DNA from: Pipra filicauda
Taxonomy: Eukaryota > Chordata > Aves > Passeriformes > Pipridae
Assembly: GCF_003945595.2 (NCBI RefSeq)
Contig: NW_024104367.1
Coordinates: forward strand, 1,691,981-1,755,980
Length of the DNA stretch: 64,000 nucleotides
Direction of reading: 5' to 3'
In this document: positions 34,753 through 46,879 of the stretch, piece after piece
Numbering within the stretch: the stretch's first letter is position 1
Layout of the letters: each line of letters opens with the position of its first letter
Notes under the pieces: generated by a model
What the model was told of the DNA's origin: nothing
Seen by the model: only the letters and a program-made list of their open reading frames with translations
Database searches by the model: none
Translations under genes and position numbers: made by a program

Positions 34753-35252
34753 GAGCAGGGACACCTTCCATAATCCCAGGTTGCTCAGAACTCCATCCAA
34801 CCTGGCCTTGAACACTTCCAGGAATGCCACAGCTTCCCTGGGCAACCTGTGCCAGGGCCTCACCACCCTCACAGGGAAGAATTTATTCCTGATATCTAAT
34901 CTAAACCTACTCCCTTTCAGTTTAAACCATTCCTCCTTTTCCTGTCCCTCCAGGCTCTTGTCCAAAGTCCTTCTCCAACTCTCTTGGAGCCCCTTTAGGC
35001 ATTGGAAGGTGCTGTAAAATCTCTCTGGAGCCTTCTCTTCTCCAGGCTGAACAGCCCCAGCTCTCCCAGCCTGGCTCCAGAGCAGGGGGGCTCCAGCCCT
35101 CTGAACATCTTTGTGGCCTCCTCTGGACTTGCTCCAGCAGCTCCATGTCCTTCGTGTGTTGGGAGTGCCAGATGTGGACAGAGCACTGCAGAGGGGTCTC
35201 ACAAGAGCAGAGTGGAGGGACAGAATCCCCTTCCTTGTCCTGCTGGTGACAC
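34753..35252 (-). mobile_element. CR1 fragment lacking its own 3' tip
   Basis: The - strand shows the ORF2 C-terminal motif (FRLDIRNKFFPVRVVRPWHRL) and upstream CR1 sequence to about 35252. Unlike the other copies it begins at the GGGCAGGGACACC region, so about 70 bp of 3' UTR and the tail are missing. An LTR relic abuts it at that point. Confidence 0.88.
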
Positions 35253-35590
35253 TTGTTTTGTATCAGCCCTTCCCCAAGTCCTTCCCTGCTGCCTCCTCTC
35301 CCAGGGCACAGGGATGGGAATGGGTTGGTTCCTCCCAGCCCCTCTGGGCCACTCTTCCCCCGTCTGCCTATCCCAGGTCGGGCCCTTCCCTGGGATGCAG
35401 CTTCTGAGGGACAGCTGCTCCCACTGGGGCTCTCCATGGCCTCAGCTCCTACAGGGAATATCCCCGGGGCTGCAGGGAAATCCCTGCTCCGGACCTGCAG
35501 CCCGCCTGCCATCCTCCTCCACCCCTTGGGATCAAGAAATCACGTCCACCCTAAACTTGGATGTCCCTTTCCCCCTCCGTTATTGACTAT
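35253..35590. other. GC-rich block, unassigned
   Basis: Between the CR1 fragment and AT-rich intron lies about 340 bp of C/T- and G-rich sequence (CCTCCCAGCCCCTCTGGGCC, CCCCGGGGCTGCAGGG). I do not recognise a repeat family or coding frame with known motifs. It could be the 5' extension of the CR1 copy or a separate insertion. Confidence 0.5.
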
Positions 35591-35598
35591 TTTCTTGT

Positions 35599-35636
35599 CA
35601 GATCTTCCTGATAAAATCAGATCTTCCTGATAAAAT
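35599..35636 (+). repeat. Perfect 19-bp tandem repeat, two copies
   Basis: CAGATCTTCCTGATAAAAT is repeated head to tail without change, at the right edge of the GC-rich block. Confidence 0.95.
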
Positions 35637-36649
35637 TCCTTAGACTCTCAGGTTGAGGATAAAGGGATTCTTTGTGAGAAAGGTGGTGCAGTAAAAGACA
35701 TCTGAGAGCTCTGCTGAGGGTGTGTGTAATTAAAGCACGAAAACATTGCTGTGCAAAACACTTATTACACCATCCATCATGATCATTCAAAGGAACTGCT
35801 GTTTCAAGAGCAGAACAAAATTTTAGTTTGTTTAGCTGTGAATTTAATGAGTAATTTGCTGTTAAAATATTTAGAAAATTTAAAGCGAGAACATTTGCAC
35901 AAAACATACTGGGTTTTGTACAAGATGGAGGTTTTTATTTTTTGAAGATAATTGTTTTTAGGTATCACACAAGAGATCAAACTAAAATCCTGTCTCCTGT
36001 TCCTTGTGCTCTCCTGCGTGTGGTGCTGTGTATCTGCAGCAGCACAAAGCTGAATTTCTGTGAGTAGTTGTTCTATATGTTAAAACACTTGACACCAACT
36101 TCTTAGCTTGATTGAAGTAAACATTCCACATCTATAGATAAATCAGCAAGCTGGAACTTTGCATGCAGGAATTGTCTGTCACATCTCTTATGTTTTGACT
36201 GATATAACAGCACTTAAAAGCGCAGGCAGATTAGTGGATTCCATTAATAATGACTTCAAATACATTAGGTTAATCCTGAATTTCTTACCTGTCACATAGT
36301 TCCAGGCTTACAGATGAGTGCAGGACAGGTATTCCAGAAGCGAGGAACACTCACTGCATCGTGGGATAAAAGGGGGTCTTTTAGACAAGTCTGAAGATAC
36401 TTGAGCTTTGAAGTCAGTCCCGTGCTGTCTCAGACCATTCTCTTTAACATAACGATAAACAGCAGAACATAATTTTTTGAATATTTGTTAACAGAATTTC
36501 AAGTTTTTAAGTATTTTCTCTCCATTGCAGTGATGGGCATTTCAGTGAATGTGCAGTCATCTTCTTTAAGGTGGGACAGTGCTACAAATTAGGGAAAAAT
36601 TTAAGCAAAATAGATTAATAGATCAACCATGTCACCGAGTAACACTGAA

Positions 36650-37014
36650 TTTCATAGAATCATAAAAGGGTTTGGGTTGGAAAAGACCTTCAAGATCTTG
36701 TTCCAACCCCAGTGCCACAGGCAGGACACCTTCCACTAGACCAGGTTGCTCCAAGCGCCATCCCTTGAACACTTCCAGGGATGGGGCAGCCACAGCTTCT
36801 CTGGGCAACCTATCCAGTGCCTCTCCACCCTCACGGTAAAGAATTTCTTCCTAGTATTCAGTCTAAACCTCTTTGTCAGTTTGAAGCCATTCCCTCTTGT
36901 CCTGTCAGTACATGCCCTTGTAAAAAGTCCCTCTCCATCTTTGTTGTCGGCTCCCTTCAGGTACTGGAAGGCTGCAATAAGGTCACCCCAAAGCCTTCTC
37001 TTTTCCAGGCTGAA
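36650..37014 (-). mobile_element. CR1 3' fragment
   Basis: A complete 3' tip (ATCATAAAAGGGTTTGGGTTGGAAAAGACC) is followed by the ORF2 C-terminal end, read on the - strand as [18 protein letters not shown]. It is 5'-truncated at about 37014 within GGTTCAGCCTGGAAAAG-like sequence. Confidence 0.92.
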
Positions 37015-39629
37015 ATATTTAATGTGGACGATAATGTGGCAGGAGAGAACAAAATTACTGTTGCTGTGCGAGAGCACCTCTGGGAAGTGCTGTGATGGTG
37101 AAGTTGCCAACTGCAGTTTGTCACCTCCTGCTTTCAGCCGTCTTTGTGCCTGAGGACTGATTGATAGATGGCAAACATGATGCCAGTACTTTCTGAGAGT
37201 TCCAGATCTGGGACACAGCGTTCTGCTAAGCCTGATGTCACTATTGGACACTTTGATAGAAATTGTAATAGAGAATTAGTGGACACATGAACGTGTCCAA
37301 TAGACTGGGGACCAGGCTTTTATTTTACTTTTGAAGTCAGTGCTTCACAGTCCATATGCTTCACATAAGGGAGTTCTTTGAAGACGTGAAGAAACACTTG
37401 AAGGAGGGAGATGGTGAAAGTTTTTCTGGATTCAGAGAAACCTTGACCAGGATCAGAGAAGAGAGGTTTATAAAGGTTACTAAATACATAGAATTCAGAA
37501 TTGTTTCAAGGAATGTTGTCACCTGAAAGTGGGTTCAGAGGTATTTTGAGTTCTTGCTCTGTTCTTTAGGCATCCTGTTTTGGTTACTGTGTATGGCTGC
37601 TTCTACAAGTATAAACTCAGAACTCTTCTCTGCAGACTGTGCCATCTAGGATAAAGACCCTTTATTTCTAGATTATGGCAGTGAATCTCAGGTGCCCACC
37701 AAGGCAAACTTTGGACAGGTTGTATAGTGGTCTTGTTTAACTGAAAGAACAGTAAATGAACGTTAAAAACATGCTGCCTTAAATAGTTTTGAAGAAGAGG
37801 CTTCTGAGTACTGAGAGATAGTCGGGAGCTTGATCTTCTGATGCAAAACAATTGAAGTAGAAAGCATCTATTCTTTACATTATTGTACTGATTTGTAACT
37901 TTTTAAGGTGTGGGTTTGTATTAGAAGCAAACCAGGATTTATTCTTGATTTATATTTGTTCATGCATTGATTATTGCATCAGACATTTCAAAGAAGCACT
38001 TCAAAATGTGAGACTACACATAACATGGTGTTATAATTTTAAGAGAATCAGTGAAAACATGCAGCCACTTATAGGACATTTGGGTGTTTCTATTAAAATC
38101 TCCATTGTACAGAAAATGGCAAAACCCTCTAATTATTCTCTCTACAGTTACCAAGCTTAAGTTGTATATTTTGTTCACCTTCCTTGATATTTTTTAACTA
38201 ACGTATGAAAAAGTGAAATAATTAAATTTGAAGCTGGAAAAAGGGAGAGCAAGACCTGAAACAGCTGAGTAATGTGGGCCGTGGGTAAGTAGTGTATAAT
38301 AACTTGCCATATATTTGCTCTGTAGGGCAACATTTTTCCTTGACGTCATTCATAAAGCTGTCATCCCCACACCAGAATAGAGAGATACTTCCCTCTACAC
38401 GTTTTACAATATCTTGCAAATTTGTTTGACAGGGCACATGACAGGTCTATCAAAACTGGGAGTCTCCTGTGACAAAATTCAAGACAACTGGCAATCCTGT
38501 AAATGGAAAAGGTGGAATTTATATATGTCAAAAGAAACCCCATTTTTATTTAAATTTCTAAGAGTTGTCTCATCATTTTTCCTTCTCATTTTTTGTGTCT
38601 ATAGGACTTGAAGTACTAAAGGGAGAAACACACTGAATGTGTGTAGCTGTACCATGCTTTTATATAATCCTGCATGAACACTTCCTTGTCCTACCCTTGG
38701 ATCTCTTCCTTTATCTCATTTAGTCGGAAAGAATTAAACTAGAGCATAATTAAGAAACAAGTAAAATCTATTTCTCGTGTATTTCCCTTAACACATTAGA
38801 GGTCAGTGAAGCAAATGGCTGAAGCCTGACCTGCAGACTGGGGCTGCTACGAAGGCTGGCGAGTTCTACTTGAACATGTGCCTTAGTGGAGCACACTGAG
38901 AAATTGCAGAGAAGCACAAGGTGGTGATTGTCATGGATTCCATCAGTCCAGCACAAAGGCTGGATTTCAGTGCCCGAGAGCGTGGATGATTGATTTTTAT
39001 TAATTGGGGATATATTTAGAATGGTGCAGACTGTTGTCCGCAGTGCTTTTTAAAGTGGTGAAGTCGATTATAATACTTAAAATTGTACATTCATTCACCT
39101 GTGTTCCACAACCCCACTCCAGTGTGTTCAGGTAGGAGTTGCTGTAGGCTGTGTTCTTGCCAAGGCTTTCTCTGGGTGGCAGAGAAGGTGGCAACAAAGT
39201 CCTTGCTTGCTGTGTCCTGGCTGATGCATAGTGAGTGTTCTGAACCTTCTGGAGGGAGAAAGAGGTTTTTCCCTCTGGGGAAGCAGATCAGAAGGCTCAA
39301 GAGGGAAAGTTTTGTGAGTGAGGAGTGAGAAAGGGAAAAAAGGAATGGCTGAAAGGATGGGAGCTCTGCTGTTGGGAAGCCTTGACTTTAGCTACTGGGC
39401 AACCCATGGGAATAGCAAGAATTGGATCATCATCCCTCTCCGGTGATGGAATGGACTCACAGTAGTAAGTAACGTGGCAAAACCCTGCAGATTTTCAAAG
39501 TGAAGCAGAGGGGGCTCGGGATAGGATGGCTGTGGTAGCAGTGCTTTTGAGGAGGGATGGGGGATTTTATTTTAGGCTGTGTCTAATCTGATCTTAGGGA
39601 GTTGAATGTCTCGCAGTGGGTGGAGTGCT
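37015..39629. other. Intron, no recognised element
   Basis: AT-rich, with ORFs of at most 82 codons and no family features. No transposon end was recognised. Confidence 0.55.
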
Positions 39630-39845
39630 CCTTCCAGTTTAGTTTCTGCTGGAAGGGGTCTCTGGAGATGGTCTGGTCCAACAGTCCTGCTCAAAGCATG
39701 GTCAGATGGAGCAGGTTTCTCACAACCATGTTCAGTCAGAATGTGAGTGTCTCCAAGAATGGACACTTCACAAGCTCTTTGGGCAACCTGATCTGGCATT
39801 TGACTATGCTGGCAATAATGAAACACCTCCTTATGATTAAATTAA
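39630..39845 (-). mobile_element. Diverged CR1 3' fragment
   Basis: The reverse CR1 pattern is recognisable: GGAAGGGGTCTCTGGAGATGGTCTGGTCCAACAGTCCTGCTCAAAGCATGGTCAGATGGAGCAGG, and later TTTGGGCAACCTG. It is older than the other copies and its tail has decayed. Confidence 0.75.
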
Positions 39846-41852
39846 TGAATTAATTAGTTCTGTTCTATTTATTTATTTTTAAATGGTACTTGTTCTCAGA
39901 AAATTATAACTTCTAATGGATGGATAGAGAGGATTTTAGGAGAGGGAATTCTAGATAATTCTATCTCAAAGTTTTGGCTGACTTCAGGTCCCATCCTAAT
40001 GTTGTGGTTCATTTTATCCTGTGGTATTTTAAACTTGGATGTTTTCTTTTCAACATTTTGTGCCTACTGCAGTTACCTTGGCGCAAGTGTATTATGAAAT
40101 ACTTGAAATATTACGTGTAAGTCTAATAACTTGTATTTTTCAGACCTCTTGGCTGATTTGGAAAAGTTAATTTCCTTTTTTAAATCCATTTAGATTCTTT
40201 TTTTCTCTGATATGGGTTGAATGCAGATAGGTTGCCTTAGGCAAACAATTACAAATCAACCCTCAAGCAGAGACCTTGGGAATAATTTACACTTTTCCTA
40301 TATTAAAGCTGCGACGTTTATATATTTAAACTGATTTCTCATGTGTCTTTATTTCAATAGGAAAAAGTTACCCTCCTGTTACCTGGTAAAAATAGAGCAT
40401 AAGTTGCCAAACAGATTGTTTACCATTTGGTGTGATAAAATTAAAATGTTAGAGATGGACAAGAACAACTTGATTCTTTATAATCCTATTATCTTTTTAA
40501 AGCAGGGTGTGACACTTGTCATGTAGATGCACGGGTACGGAGTCAGCTATGGAGGCTTCATTGTTGCTTGACTTTGAAAGCAAGTTTTTGGATACTATTT
40601 CTCTTCTATTAAAGAGAGTGTCACACAAATTTATTGCCAAACTGTTCTTGAGTTTTAAATGTTTCAATTCCTAACTGTGCTCAGTAAATCTTCAGCCTAA
40701 GGGAACACAGGTATGTCATACCCAGTGTTCATAATTTCTCCTGGCCAGCAGCTAAAAGGAGTGAGTCTGTTAATGGGAAGGGAGCACGTTGTTTAGCAAA
40801 TAGGAAATTGAATCATCACCTGGTTTTAATCATTTAGCTTAAAAAAAGTGGAGTGGACAGAGGAGGAATTCTGAATGGCTGGAATTAAGTATTTTGATGC
40901 TTTGAATAACCAAATCTAATTTTCATGTAATTACTCTTGTCTTAAAAAAAAACTACAAAAAACCAAACACCAAAATCCCCCAAACAAATTAAAGAGAAAA
41001 AAACCTGGTCTTATATGAAACAAAGCCCCATCATTCAGGTTGAATACGTTTGTGTTAAAAAATAAAATTAACATTGCATCATAATTCTTTTAATTGCTTT
41101 CTCTCCCCCTCTCTTTTTTGTCTGAAAACTTAATATTCCATACAAACATTCTAAGAATAGGATTCTGTATTTCTTTTGTCTATTGACTGTTGTGTAATTG
41201 AATGGGATCATACCAAAAGTTATTCCTATCTTTTAGCTGGTGTTGCTGCAATAACTGGGAATTATTAGCATTTCTGTGTTTTTTATATTGTAGATGTAAA
41301 ATGAAATCAGTTGATAAAATGGTTTCTAACCAAACAAAGCCAGTATTTTACTAGGATTTGAGAAAATGAGTTTGTAAGAGGTTCTTGTTAATTGTACAGA
41401 AATCACTATGACATATTTTTAATACTGTTAAAACTTGATACATTTCAAGATGGAATAGAAGCATTATTATGGTGATATTTAGTAGAGCAGCCCATTAAAC
41501 ATGTATTTTTATTATCAGAATTCTGTAAGAACAGGTAGTAGAGGATGTCAGTGCATTGTCTGAACAGAAGTGTACCAGGATTGTTGAGTTGCAACTTTCA
41601 ATAGTTGGACATGGATAGAGTTCTGGGGAGAAGAAACTTAGAGATCCTTGCATGTCGTCAGATCATCCATCTCTCATTTTTCTACTTTCTAGGTAAAAAA
41701 AAGTTGTCAGAGTTGGTTTCCTTTTGGTTTGTTTTCATCAGTCAGTCATTCATTCACTCATAAATAAGGTGAAGACAAAATCCACGCTTGCATAGGTTGC
41801 AAGGGAAAGAATTATCATTCAGTGTGTGTTTATATGAAATAGTGTTTCCGTA

Positions 41853-42894
41853 TGTGGTGGGTTTCTGTGGCTGGGTTTTGGTAGCGGGGGGAGCTACAGG
41901 GGTGGCTTCTGTTGGAAGCTGCCAGAAGCTTCCCCTATCCCGTGGAGCCAATGCCAGCCGGCTCCAGGACGGACTTCCTGCCACTGGCCAAGGCCGAGCC
42001 AGTCAGGAGTGACAGTAACGCCTCTGGGATAACATATTTAGGAACAGGAGGTTGTGGCGCAGAAGGAATTCCAGCCAGGGAAGAGCAGAGTGAGAACTCG
42101 GGAATAACAATGTAGACACCGAGGTCAGTGCAGAAGGAGGGGCAGGAGATGCTCCAGGTGCTGGAGCTGAGGCCCTGCAGTCCGTGGTGGAGACCATGGT
42201 GAGCAGCTGTGCCCCTGCAGCCCATGGAGGAGCCCATGCTGGAGCAGCTGGATGCTTGAAGGAGGCTGTGAGCCCGTGGGAGGCCCAAGATGGAGCAGGT
42301 CCTGCTGGAGACCTGCGGCCCGTGGAGAAAGGAGCCCACACTGGAGCAGATTGTGGCCCCTGTGGGGGATCCACGTCGGTACAGCTCATCCTTGAAGGAC
42401 TGCACCCCATGGAGGAGTGACCCACGGGACAGCAGTTTGGGAAGAGCTGCTGCCCGAGGGATGGACTCACACTGGAGAGGTCCATCAAGGACTGTCTGTC
42501 TCCTGTGGGAAGGACCCCACGGGAGCAGGGGAAGGACTCATCTCGCTGAGCAGCAGCAGAAGCAACAACAGACTGCAACCCCCATTCCCTGTCCCCCTGC
42601 ACTGGGGGGGCGGGGAGGAAGAACATGGAAGGAAGGAGGGGTGGGGGGAAGGTGTTTTTAAGATTATTTTACTTCTCACTGTGTTGCTCTGACCCTGTTA
42701 GCAATAAATTCAATTAATGTCCCTACCTGGAGTCTGTTTTGCCCAATGTGGTGATCAGTAACTGATCTTTCCCAGGTCTTATCTCAACCCATGAATCCTT
42801 TGCTGTTTTATTCTCTCCTCTGTCCTGTTGCAGAGGGGAGTGAGAGAGCAGCTGTAGTGAGTGCCTGGCATCCAGCCAGGGTCAACCCACTACA
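41853..42894 (+). mobile_element. Solo LTR, avian ERVL type, 1,042 bp
   Basis: The element runs from TGTGGTGGGTT to CAACCCACTACA. Its ends are inverted copies over about 22 bp (TGTGGTGGGTTTCTGTGGCTGG against TGTAGTGGGTTGACCCTGGCTGG). A polyadenylation signal AATAAA is at 42703-42708, followed by an R/U5-like stretch with GAGTCTGTTTTGCCC, a segment I recall from common avian ERVL LTRs. The flanks are CCGTA and CCATA, a 5-bp target duplication with one change, typical of ERVL. No gag, pol or env remains, so this is a solo LTR left by recombination. U3 (about 42180-42430) contains a degenerate internal repeat. All ORFs across it, on both strands, are incidental. Confidence 0.85.
42180..42440 (+). 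repeat. Degenerate internal repeat in the LTR U3 region
   Basis: Variants of CCCGTGGAG(G/A)AGCCCA...CTGGAGCAG recur, for example near 42180, 42220, 42262, 42320 and 42408. Spacing is irregular, roughly 40-60 bp. Such arrays are common in the U3 of avian LTRs and may act as promoter elements; that role is inferred only. Confidence 0.6.
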
Positions 42895-43282
42895 CCATAT
42901 AAGCTGTTATAAGAGTCAGGACTCTTCCCAGTTTTCTGATTTTGGTTGTATTTTTCCCGTAGTGCTCGTAGTTCTGTAGAGCTTAACGGCTGGTCAAGTG
43001 GAATTCACAGGAGCAGGATGGTTTTGGCTTAGGATTTAATTGAGTATGAGTAACAGTTGGAAAATTCATGATTATGTGTCTGTTTTAAACCTCTGAAGTT
43101 ATGAGTCACTGTTTGGGAGTTTCCTGCTGCATATTTATGAAGTTCTCTGAGCTGACTCAGTGTGTTTTTTAAATAAGCATTTGTAGTCCTTTTAAGTGTG
43201 TGCTAACCACTTAGGTTGGAAATCAAGTTAGCACCACTAATAAAATAAAAATAGTGGTTTACAGATTGGGTACCAGGACTAA

Positions 43283-43293
43283 TTATCTATCTG

Positions 43294-43355
<62 letters not shown>

Positions 43356-43463
43356 CATCTATCCATCTATCCATCTATCCATCTATCCATCTATCCATCT
43401 ATCCATCCATCCATCCATCCATCCATCCATCCATCCATCCATCCATCCATCCATCCATCCATC
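43283..43463 (+). repeat. Compound (TATC)n / (ATCC)n microsatellite, about 180 bp
   Basis: A nearly pure TATC run occupies about 43283-43354. A mixed ATCC/ATCT alternation follows to about 43408, then pure ATCC to 43463. The right edge touches the tail of a reverse CR1 copy. The reading frames through it ([16 protein letters not shown]) are not genes. Confidence 0.97.
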
Positions 43464-43464
43464 A

Positions 43465-43595
43465 TATTTCATCAAACTGTAGAATATCTGAAGGTATAAG
43501 GGACCTATAAGGATCATCAAGCCCAACTCCTTGGTCCTCTCAGGGCTATGTAAAACTGAACCATACAACTAAGAGCATCCCCCAGGCGCTCCTTG
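43465..43595 (-). mobile_element. CR1 3' fragment of a distinct subfamily
   Basis: CTGAAGGTATAAGGGACCTATAAGGATCATCAAGCCCAACTCC...GAGCATCCCCCAGGCGCTCCTTGAG follows the CR1 3' UTR pattern of a subfamily different from the GGTTTGGGTTGG copies. Its 3' tail runs directly into the ATCC microsatellite. Confidence 0.75.
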
Positions 43596-45749
43596 AGTCT
43601 GTATGTATTTGTGTTTGTATGTAAGATGTGTACGTACACATTTTGTAAAAATATTCTGAATTTTAGCTTTTGTTTAGGTCATTTCACCACTGGGGACCCT
43701 TTGAGAGCAAAGTGGTCATGTGAAAAAGTTTTCTCCTGAAATTTTATTTCTGTGTAAGCGGTTGGTGGAGGATGGAGAAATATGTTTAATGTTCTTGAGT
43801 GTCTTGGAGAACAAAGGAAGGAGTCAGAGACTATGTCCTATTTACACAGAAAGAAGTCTTTCTGTTCCTTCTGTTAGAAAGTGGAGAATTCTCCTTATTT
43901 ATTAGCCTTTGATGATTTTAGGTGGCTTTACGACATAGATTTTGGAATTAGATTTGTCATGTTTCCCTCAGAAAAAGATCTCTCAACCTGCTGATTAATT
44001 CTCTTGTTAATGGTGAGTTCCTGGGCCTAAAGGTAAAGACCTTCCAGCCGACTTTTGAGAATGTAGTTTGTTGGAGGGGAAAAAAACCAGGAGTAACAAC
44101 ATACATTAAGCCTTTTTTAAAAAATGTTATTTTTGTAGGATGATCTGTTATTTTTAGAACATAATTGATCTATGTGAAGAATACAGATGTGTAAGTAGTG
44201 GCAATAGTAGTAGTTTTAATAATGTGAGTGAATGTTTGGTTGCTTGGCATATTGGCTTTCAAATACCCTGCCCAGGGAAGGAGAGAAGATACATTAGAAT
44301 GAAAAGTGTTCCTGTTCTGCTACTCTAGGACCCCATTTCTGTCTGAACTATAGGGAAGATTTAATTTCTGAAGCGTTAGTTCCTGAAAATTGCTTTCACT
44401 ATTTCTTTTATTCTGTTAGTTTTTATCCTCATATTAAGGAGTAGAAATTTGCAATATTCATTCCATATTAAGCTCATTAAATCAGTGATAAATTTAGCTC
44501 AGTAACTTTACTGATTTTGAAAATGATTGTGCTACTAGAGTCACTATTTCCAAACTGAGGAGCAGCTGAAAAATCTGAAGTGCTCAGTCTCCCATATTTA
44601 TATGTTAATGTCTGTGCTGAATAAACAGATCTATTGATTAAGTTGTTCAAGCATTCCTGTTTTAAAACCCCTTTCTTCATTTGCTCCTACTTTAGAAAAT
44701 TCACTAATTGGGCTTATCCCTTCTAATCACAGGAATTCCTGAAAAAATGAGGATTCTTTAACCCAAGAATACCAAGGAGCTCTCCTGTAAAAATCTGATC
44801 ACTTGGTTTCAGGGGTCTTTTATATGTTATAGATGATTTTGTTCCGATTTGCTGGGTGCATTATTTCTTTTTAAGGTACTGGAGCTATTGCAGAGGAGGA
44901 TTTGGTTTATCTTTTGAGGGTGTAAGTATCACTTTTCTTCATAGTACAGTAATATTATGAATAAAAAGTATACACAGGGGGCTGGGTTCTTTAGGAGACT
45001 GTTTTGAACAATGAATGGATTTGAGATCTTCATGAAACCATTTGTAAGGGATTGATCCATGTGTTGTAAAATAGAAACTCGAGATTTTTCTTACTTGGGT
45101 AACGGTGATGGTTTTGGACCTGTGTCAAACCATATGCCCATAGGAGGATGCATGTGACTGTTTTTTCTTTGTCTGGAATATTATCTTCATATTCTCTGCT
45201 GTTTTAGAAGTTTGTAACTTTTGAAAAGTTAAGTTTTATATTGCCATTGAGGAAGCAGAGCAGCTAATGCAATTACTTTACGCTTACTATTGGTAAGCAT
45301 AGTAAAACCAGAAATGGAACTGCAGGTTAATGACAAGGAACATGTGCTGGGATACTGCTGAAATGGTTTTTATGAAGGGCAGTGTCATGGTGAGCAAATC
45401 TGTCAGAGATCTTGGAAGCATGTTCTGAGCTCATGAACAAACTGAATATCATGGATACTGGTCACTTGATTCCTCACACACTTCCAAAGTCTTTTAGAGG
45501 GACAAATATGCTGTGAGATAAAAGTGAAGGTCCCATCAGGAGTCAGGGGCTGGTTCAAGGCAGGACAAATGGCCCATTTGCTCACTGAAGGGTGGTCCCC
45601 AGCCTAATCCTTTGGGATTGTGTTGTGCCTGTGCATGCTCATAAAGGATCTGGGTATTATGGTGATTAGGAATGTGTCAAAGTTTATCAAGGGTAGCACA
45701 CACGAAAATCAGCTCTTGGGGATTACGAGCTTATCCTGCAACAGAGGTA

Positions 45750-46110
45750 GGTTGTTAAAAATTGAGGTGAAGATCAGCAGTGATCCACATGTGTATTGTA
45801 AAGTAATGCACCTGAAGAAAATAGAGTCTTAATTCCAAAAGCACAGTGATGGGCTCTGAATTAACCATTGCCATGCAGGGTGGAGATCCTGGAGGCATGA
45901 GATGTTCTACAAAGCTGGTAATTTTTAGTAGCAATGCAAAAGGCAAGTAGAATATTAGGAATAGAATATTAGAAAGTGAAGGAATGGAGAACAAAACAGA
46001 AAGTTTCCTCTGTCCTTACCTTACTTTTGGTGCAGTCTTAGCTCCTTTTCTCATAGACTTGGTAGAAGTAAAAGGCACAAAGAAGGGATGGGCCGTGTTG
46101 GGTAAGTGTG
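45750..46110 (+). mobile_element. Ancient CR1/L3-like fragment
   Basis: Shared words with old CR1/L3-type ORF2 are AAAGTAATGCACCTGAAGAAAAT, GATGGGCTCTGAATTAACCATTGCCATGCAG, GAATATTAGGAATAG and AAGTAAAAGGCACAAAGAAGGG. There is no 3' tail, and stops and small indels are frequent. It is clearly older than the neighbouring CR1 at 46880. Confidence 0.65.
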
Positions 46111-46879
46111 AAACAGCGGAGAACTGTTTGGCACGAAAAACCAAAACTGAATAACTTCACTGTGTTATCCAGGGACTTCAGGTTGTTTCATGTGAGCCGA
46201 GTCAGGCTTGATGGTGTTGCTTTGGTGGGAAGGGTGGAAGAGATGCACCCTCCCACTTGCAGACCTTAACAGTGTCATGCAGCTTTCTAAAATTCTCATT
46301 TGCTTTACTCAGAATATATACTGAAAGATGATGCTCGATTGCTGAGTCTGCAGCAGCCAGGTGTTTAAAAAAGCTCTCAAAAGTGAGAGATGACCTGCTT
46401 GTGGATGATTGATTGATCAGACCTGTCATTCCAAACTGGGGAGTCACTTCTTCAGCACTTGTTTGTGTTTTTTCCTGATGTTCTTTCTGGGTTGTGACTG
46501 GTTTTATATGTTATTTATATGTGGGGTGTTTATGCTGCATACATGTTCTTTGCACCATGATGCCCACAAGTTGGTGTTGTCCACATCTCATGGGTGTGTT
46601 CCTTTAGGGAGAAGGTATCTGCCAGCATCTTGTGTCTTCACTCATGGAGTCTCTGCCTACAGGGTGCAATGAACAGGTTTCAGTAAGGAAATGCATTCAG
46701 TAATGCTTCTTTACAGCAACCAGAGTGTTCTTAGCCATTGCTGGGAGAACCAGGCTGAGTTGCTGGTCTCTGCATAGAGGAATTTCCCCCTTGCAGGATG
46801 TGTGTATGTGTGTGATTTGTTCATCAACGTCTAACCCTGCGTTTACTCTCTCTTTGTACCTTCCTACTTCAGAGTCAGG

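Noticed and set aside
34579..35202. 207-codon ORF on the - strand
   Set aside because: Its central part is the degraded C-terminal end of CR1 ORF2, and the remainder runs into the LTR relic. It is a transposon remnant, not a host gene.
36736..37251. 171-codon ORF on the - strand
   Set aside because: It contains the CR1 ORF2 C-terminal signature fused to unrelated flanking sequence.
42003..42626. 207-codon ORF on the - strand and overlapping + frames
   Set aside because: They lie entirely within the solo LTR, whose GC-rich U3 repeats create chance frames.
43254..43499. 81-codon ORF of [16 protein letters not shown] repeats
   Set aside because: It is only the translation of the TATC/ATCC microsatellite.
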